From the NCBI RefSeq assembly GCF_002865645.1, contig NW_020194585.1, forward strand, positions 868,001 to 932,000: DNA of 64,000 nt, read 5' to 3'. The translations under genes and the position numbers were made by a program. The number at the start of each line of letters is the position of its first letter. The stretch's first letter is position 1. The notes below the pieces were generated by a model. That model did not search any database. It saw nothing but the letters and a program-made list of their open reading frames with translations, and was not told the origin of the DNA. Below are positions 57,813 through 64,000 of this stretch, one piece after another. This DNA is from Hyaloscypha bicolor E (Eukaryota; Ascomycota; Leotiomycetes; Helotiales; Hyaloscyphaceae).

Positions 57813-58725
57813 TAACACCCGCCACATTTGTTTGCCGAGCCGTGTCTTCCCTTTCACAATAATACAAAACAGTACGCAGTCTACGAGGTTACTTCTACGA
57901 AGTTACTTCCCACAAAATTTCGGGATTTTGATAGCAGTTATTGCGGGAGCTGTTGCAGAAAACGTTGTTTTTCGGCCCAGGTGTCGGTGTATCTCAAGTC
58001 GTGACAGACCAGAGGTGCGTGGCACGGTAGCCAGTAAGCACTTAAAGACGTAAATACCGGGGCAATTGAATGTACGGAGTAATGAGCGCCACAGACAGGG
58101 GAGTCATGCCAATGAAGGCTCGTGCTTTTCTTTCTGGTCTGTGACCCCCTGTCTGGTCAGATCCAATTTCCCATGAGAACCTTGTAGCCCCCTGTCTGGC
58201 CAGACCCAATTCCCATGAGAACGTTGTAGCCCCACCCGGATTCCCATTCTTACCGACACAGCGTCATCTGGAACGCCCACGTCCTCGCGTGTAGCGCCCG
58301 CGAGCGTAGGCCACCTCAGATCGGACCGTCGATCTCACTCCCTGGCCCCCCACCCTCTTGATCGGTTGAGTCAGGGTCGGGTTCTGCTGCTGGCACCTCC
58401 AGCGCGGCGGCACCTTGCTCTGCCGAAGTTGACGCCGAGTCAAGGAATGTAGGAGAAGGATTCCGTTCACGAATTATTGACCGGGAAAGCGGGAAAGGAT
58501 ACTACGTCCTCCTGCTCACCGTCCTTGAAAATTATTTAAGACTGCTCTTTGTCTTGACAGGAAGAGGTAACTCTGCACTCCTCTCCTTCTCTTCTCTTCT
58601 GTTCTCTTTCTTCTCTTTCTTTTCTGCGGAATTGGCTGAGTCGTTCTTTCATTCGTTCTGTCAGCCAATTAAAAACGTGAATGTTTCCAAGACCCTGGTT
58701 TCCCCGCCAGACGGCTGCTTATCGG
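57813..58725. other. Region upstream of microprotein gene C with a tandem repeat
   Basis: Two direct copies of a 42-44-bp unit (ccccctgtctgg(t/c)cag ... cccatgagaac(c/g)ttgtag) lie at about 58145-58232. A TATA-like attatttaag near 58532 precedes the pyrimidine-rich leader of microprotein gene C. Confidence 0.5.
58145..58232 (+). repeat. Two-copy direct tandem repeat, unit about 43 bp
   Basis: The two units start ccccctgtctgg and each end in ttgtag; they differ at a handful of positions. An inverted match to the unit start (agacaggggagtc) occurs near 58095. Confidence 0.7.
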
Positions 58726-59151
58726 ATGGTAAGATTCTTCCATGGCCCGGCCCGATAGTCATCGAAAGTATCCGAGTGCTAATTGGTGTGCAGCCTTCAT
58801 CCAAGAAGCTCAAAAAGAAGAAGGTGGTAGTGTGGATATGGATTTGCGTATGTTCTGATCCCACGGCAGAGCTTAAAAGCAGGACGAGTAAAAAGCTGAT
58901 TGCCTACCAAGTGCTACTGCAATGCCAGCGGCATGAGTTTATTAGCCGATCCCTGTCCTTCTTGTGGGACACCGCGATGCGCAGCGTGCGATGGTAAGCC
59001 TTGATTTTATAATGCTTTCCTGTTCCCCCCCAAAAATGCCTCTGGGAGCCTTAGGTTTGCTTTCGGGCAAACAGTTCCAACCATCTGAGCTCCACGGCAA
59101 TTAATTATTTCAGGACTAATCCTCTGTGTAGTCCACAAGCAGGCCAAATGA
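58726..59151 (+). CDS. Cysteine-rich microprotein, family copy C (extra intron)
   Basis: Exons 58726-58728 (ATG only), 58794-58847, 58912-58993 and 59132-59151 with introns of 65, 64 and 138 bp give 52 residues. Exon 2 encodes PSSKKLKKKKVVVWIWIC, exon 3 CYCNASGMSLLADPCPSCG and then TPRCAACD, exon 4 VHKQAK and stop. The third intron lies inside the Val codon of ACDV, where copies A, B and D have none. If it were retained the protein would end ACDGKP, losing the basic tail. It is the most divergent member, yet every cysteine of copy A is kept. Confidence 0.72.
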
Positions 59152-62107
59152 TTGCTGCTAGACAGTCACACCGTTTTGCAATATGCAATGGCATCAGAAT
59201 CCTTCGAAAAACTTTGTCTGACGGGATTCTCTTTCCACACTCATTCACGTTGCCTCGCTCTCTAACCAAGTTTCGATCAAACTTCGAGCACGAACGAGAG
59301 TAATGTCGGCTCATAAATCACTGCTTGTCGGTGGTTCGAGTATCCAGTCCTTCACATTTCCTTCAAGATCAACAATCCCGGGCCATTCAGCAGATATCGA
59401 GCAACCCTGCTACCGGCTACTCCATAAGCATACGTTCAGGAAACAGGAGTCATGATTCATGTTAAATTCCACTCTCAGACGCAAACACTGGCTTTCGGGC
59501 ACCGCTGTTTACGACAACGATTATTCTAGCTGGAGAAGTGATCTCGATTGGATAGATAGGATGAAAATGACTTTCGCGACAGGTTGCAGTCGAATTTCTT
59601 TCCGTCCTCGGCCGTGTTTGCAGAAACGTAACATCGGCCCAAGTACGGAGATCAACGACTATTCTTTCTGGACATTGCGTGGGCAGAGTTCGTGAAGGAT
59701 GATTTTGCCTGCCCTTGCTTGGTTGGTATGAAGGAGGGAGTTTCGCAGGCGCGAACGAGGGGAGATTGGGTTTCAAGCGAGACCATATGTTATTCATTTA
59801 TTGTACGTGTAGAGTTTCATTTTCAGCAGTTCTGGCGGTGTACGATAAGTGTTAAAGTGTATAATTAGTGTACGAGTATTTGTGTTTCGGCTGCTTTGGT
59901 TGATTGACAAGCTTCGGGTGATGTCACGAAGGCGCACAGTCTATTTTTAGTGGGTTGAGGAACACTAAAATCTCATACTTTTAAACATTGCGCATCGCAA
60001 CGCGACCATGTCTAAATACTTTAAACTAAGCTCTAGGCGAAAGAGAAGAAACTCAAGTATCTTTCACCCGTGTTTTAGTGATTCTAAAAAATTTGGGAGT
60101 TTTATTGCGATTTTTCAAAGACGAGGGGACGATTTTTAAGAACCTCGCTTAGCGAAATGGAGATTTTCAAAACTGTGCACCTTGTATCTGATCTTCTGTT
60201 TCCAAATTTTGGAAGGCGGGGTTGGGACGAATGATTCGTTCATTAAGTGTTTACAGTGGGTTGGCCAGCGAACAATTCCGTATCACGTGATATCAGTCTT
60301 TGAAATCATCAGGTTCGCGCTCAAGTTTCAAAGTATCTCGAGCTTCCATCACAACAGCAGCCCCTCGCAGAACCACGCACCACCCTCTGTTCGACGACTT
60401 GTCTCTCATTACTACACCCAAACTCCAAAGGGGACGATTTTACACGGTCATGCAACATGCCGCGCCCGTCGAGCCTCTCCTATGCTTCGAGCTAAAAGCA
60501 TGATCCATATCTGTACTGGACCCTCTTCACCTTCTTCTCTCTGCTCGCACAATCATTAGCAGCTTCCAGCGCCTCATGCTACCGACGAATCTTCGAAACT
60601 AATACTAGAAGCTTCGACATCTCTACAACGACTGCCAACAGTCCCCACACATAATGGTTGGCTCTAGGAGAAGAGAACATAATGGGCCAACATTGTGGCT
60701 ACTCAATGGATACATGCCACACATTAATGGCACATACAAGGCAGCTCTGCGGAGGCTCAGAAACGGCCCGTTAGAGCAATTTGGAGACTTGGAAAGGAAG
60801 TTCTTCAAGTTAGGACACTACGAGCTTTGCACCACAACTCACCATGGCCATCCCTCCAACAAAAACACGACACTTCTCTGGTCAAATCATCGCATAACAA
60901 AGGTTGGCTTCAGGAGGAGAGGATTTGGACCAATGCTGCCGCTCTATAAGGATACGCACTCCACAATCACGAAATTTGTGCAAGGTATACCTCCGCAGAT
61001 GCTCAGAAGACTCAACCAAAGGAAATGGAAGACTTGGGGAGGAAGTCCATCAAGGTCATGGACAACAAGCTACACCCAGCATTTGTTTATGCCCATTTCT
61101 CAATCCGGACACTACACTTCTCACGTCGAAGTTATCGGAGGGCCTCTGGCCTGCCATGGTACCACCCTTCTCTCATCAAGGCTACCCCACGGCTTCTGAT
61201 CAGCCTCGAGTACAAGGCAAGGAGAATCGAATTTTAAGGCACAAGTGTGCACGACACAAGCGCTCCTACAACCTGGCACCTCACGCTCGATGATCAACCC
61301 ACCAACTGGCCCCAGGCCTTCACAGGCAACAAAACAAACATTCCAATCCCTCCCCCCGAAAAAGGGTTTACAAATGCAGCTTGAGTGTATATGTAATGAC
61401 AGTTTCTACACTCATCCGCAAAAAGGGGTACAAACAGCGCTTTCGCTTCGTCTTTCTTCCTCTCTTCCCTCCATGTCGGTTGCTTTTATCCTATCTCTTC
61501 AGCTTCTCAAGGCAATTAGCTCTGAGATGTACCTGATTCGTTCTCTTTCACGTGCATCCGGCATTATCTAACGTTGCAAGAATTCACCGAAGTTTTGTTT
61601 CATTGAAGCAAAGATCCATTCCCGCCTTTCTATGAGTACGTGATCCCTTTCGACTCCTCTAATTCACATAAGTGCAAACCCCTGCTCCGTAACTGCGCTG
61701 CATATAACCAAGTCCTCCGCTTTCCTCATTCAGGTAATTGTACAGTATGGGTACATGTGAACCATAGGTAAGGTTATCCTCGAGCGCCCCTGCAATTCAA
61801 CAAAACAGGAGGATTGAGAGTATGCCTCATGTGCGACGCGTCATTTCGAAGATCGAACGAGAAGGATATCTCTTCGGAGAGATCGAACTGGTAGTAGGAC
61901 GATTGAAAGTGGCTGTTGTGCGCCAGTCGTGGTCGATGTGGATTGGGAAAACTTGCCGCTTGATAGCAAGAACCGGCCTCGCTCCCGCTCGTTGGTTGGG
62001 GTGTGCGCGAGGAAGAATAAATAAGTGCATAGGTTAGGAAGTCCATGGGATCTCTGCTGAGTCTTTTGTAGTCGTGAAACTCGAAGGTATATATGGGTAG
62101 GTAACGG
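59152..62107. other. Long gene-free stretch with a diverged tandem duplication
   Basis: About 3 kb without a supported gene. Around 60654-61200 two consecutive segments of roughly 250 bp are related (both start ggttggct(t/c)-like and share gctcagaa, gacttgg and ggacactac landmarks in order), suggesting an old tandem duplication. The 181-codon frame across it lacks any domain. Confidence 0.35.
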
Positions 62108-62394
62108 TCATCGCGTTTGCTTGTATACATCGCACGCAGGACACCTCGGGGTCCGGCAGGCAGGGCAGTACTCCACTAGCAACATCATTCCAGCAGCATT
62201 GCAGTGACACTGAGAAGCGTTTGTTAGTCATTGCCTCGTCTTCATCTGCGTTCCGAGAGTTCAAGTGGATGACAACTCACGCAAACCCAGACCCACACCA
62301 CAACCTTCTTCTTCTTCGGTTTAGGCGCCTATTACATGCCATTAGTCAATCGCTCCCGCTTGTTCCGTTTTTGCTTTTGGAACCACGTTACCAT
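62108..62394 (-). CDS. Cysteine-rich microprotein, family copy D
   Basis: Exons on the minus strand 62394-62392 (ATG only), 62328-62281 and 62209-62108 with introns of 63 and 71 bp give 50 residues. Exon 2 encodes APKPKKKKVVVWVWVC; exon 3 encodes CHCNAAGMMLLVEYCPACR and then TPRCPACDVYKQTR. The first intron has a clear TTGACTAAT branch region, the second ATGACTAAC. It is closest to copy A (LLVEYCPAC shared) although it lies 18 kb away on the opposite strand. Confidence 0.78.
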
Positions 62395-64000
62395 TTAAAT
62401 GCAATTATCTTGAGAATAATGTGTTTCGCTGCGTAGTACGATGGGGCGTCGAGAGACAGTACCAATACGAGTGCCTGAGATGCTTGTTGGCAATTGTGCC
62501 AGGACTCGAGATCAGGTGCGTCCAGACCAAATGAGAATCAGACAACTTCCCTCCTGTCAAGAAAGGGATATTGACTTGCTCTTATATCATAGGAAGGACA
62601 TCGTCTCTTCAATATTTCAAAAGCCAAAGACATGCGTATTCCATTTTCTTCGACTACCGGTTCTTCGGGCGGAAATTTCAGCCTCAAGGTCAGGTCTTCT
62701 TCGTTTCAGCCGCAAACATGTTTAAGTGGTCAGAATTCCAGGAGTCAAGGGACGTGGCTTATCTATCTACCACTCAGAAGTCATGCCTCGGCCGATGAAC
62801 ATTTGCTGCTTTCAGTCTCACGAGCTAATCGCGAGACGTTTCCCACCGTTTTTCGCCTATTTACCTTTCGCCTATTTAAAGGGAAATAGCGGTGGAACAC
62901 CTGGCGATTAGCACATATCACTCATCCACATTACGTCGCTCTGACTGGGATATAAACTACTGTAGATGAAGCATCAATATCATCATCTTTGCGTTAGCCT
63001 GGGAAAGTACGCCAAGCAATCTCTCGGGGGGAGTACTATTGCGGATTCCAAGCGTCACAAGAGCCCAAGGACTTGGGTTTCAGAACTGGCCTTTCGGGCT
63101 CGTATATCGCACGTGCCTGAATTGGCCAACAAACGACTCACATCAGGGTGGAAAAGCGGAGCATGAGCAACACATAACGATTGTTCCTCCTGTCACGGGC
63201 CTTCCCTCGGCTTCCGGGCAGGGAAGAGTGTCTCGGAGAGTTCGCGGTGAATCAGAGCCCTTGGGTGTGATGGTGAGGGCGTTCGTTTCGTGGCGAGGGA
63301 AATATTCCCTTTTCTAAGGGAAATAAGCGAGAATGCTTGCCCTTTTAAGAAACGAATTTTAAGTTTGCAGCATTTCAAACACCTATTTGGATACCCCTGT
63401 TCCACCCAATTCAATTTAAACTTAAACCACTAACTCTTTTAAGCCTAAGGCTTGCGGTGATAGCGCTGTTTGTTAAAATAAAATAAATTGTGTGGTTTCG
63501 TTGAGTCGTTATTTGCGGCTTGCGCGTAAACCGGGGGAATTTTGCAAGTCGTGGTGGTGATGTAGTGGGGGGGCCTTAAAAGCGGCAAAACAGCACGTGA
63601 GTGGGGGTTGCGTACCGTGATCCTTGCAGTTTTCAGCAGAAGTTGATACTTCACAAAGCCAGTGCCATAACAATAAGCATGCCCGAGTATTTGATAATAA
63701 GAAGCTTTTCAACCCTATTTTCCTTCCCTTCTGAAAAGATAGAACGTCAAAGCCCCACTGGTGATGACCAGAGCCGTGACGACTTTGAATCTGCGACCCA
63801 TATTAAAGCTGAACGTAAGTGCCCTTGGGAGTGGCGAGGCGTCTTTGGATACTCAAGTTTGGTTATTCCCTAAGACATTTTTGACCAATTGCCCGAGAGA
63901 TTGAGCGAGGGGAGCTTTGACAAGGCAACCGTCAATCTTCACACCTTTTCTGATTAATTAGTATTGAATATGACATATACAGGGATCGTTTACGCATTTG
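62395..64000. other. Right-end region without supported genes
   Basis: The first few hundred bases presumably hold the promoter of microprotein gene D. Open frames up to the right edge show no recognisable domain, signal or splice structure. Confidence 0.35.

Noticed and set aside
58132..58240. CRISPR-like repeat pattern
   Set aside because: Only two direct units without spacers in a eukaryotic sequence; a simple tandem duplication.
60654..61199. Plus-strand open frame of 181 codons
   Set aside because: It runs across a diverged tandem duplication, with no domain; overlapping frames of similar length exist in the same stretch.
1..64000. tRNA or rRNA genes
   Set aside because: No convincing A-box/B-box pair or cloverleaf was seen by eye; a tRNAscan-type search would be decisive.

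Overview
The window is nuclear DNA from a filamentous ascomycete (Pezizomycotina; the gene types fit Leotiomycetes, which is an inference). The support is short GT-AG introns (mostly 45-220 bp) with CTAAC/CTGAC-like branch sites, fungal-specific families (NACHT-ankyrin NLR, small secreted Kex2-processed protein, fungal nicotinamide riboside kinase), a Ty1/copia LTR retrotransposon, a Tc1/mariner-type DNA transposon, and mutations resembling repeat-induced point mutation (RIP).

Left half (1-32 kb) is gene-rich. In order: a Ser/Thr-rich cell-surface membrane protein (runs off the left edge), a membrane-anchored pepsin-fold protein lacking the first catalytic Asp motif, a NACHT-ankyrin NLR, a small cysteine-containing secreted protein, a 6-phosphogluconate dehydrogenase, a SET/post-SET protein, a type II membrane protein, an unresolved Ser-rich gene, a divergently transcribed pair of paralogous genes of unknown family, an acidic protein, a nicotinamide riboside kinase and an 822-residue protein with tandem acidic repeats.

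Right half (33-64 kb) is transposon-rich. A 5,117-bp copia element with 351-bp LTRs and a 5-bp target duplication sits inside an alpha/beta-hydrolase pseudogene. A 3,728-bp TA-flanked transposon with two convergent ORFs follows. Both keep uninterrupted reading frames broken almost only by TAA/TAG codons, and all nine differences between the two copia LTRs are CpA to TpA on the sense strand. Several short TA-flanked MITE-like elements are present. The non-transposon genes here are a divergent arginyl-tRNA synthetase-like protein with eroded class I signature motifs, a CorA-like membrane protein gene with a one-base frameshift, a possible small secreted protein, and four copies of a 50-52-residue gene family.

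The most interesting content is that four-member microprotein family (44.0, 46.6, 58.7 and 62.1-62.4 kb). Each gene has a first coding exon consisting only of ATG, a second exon encoding a Lys-rich run and a V/I/W-rich stretch, and a third exon encoding a CxCNAxGM...CPxCxTPRCxACDV cysteine array. All four are intact after splicing and lie in both orientations in an otherwise decayed region. The start-only exon hides them from ordinary ORF scanning.
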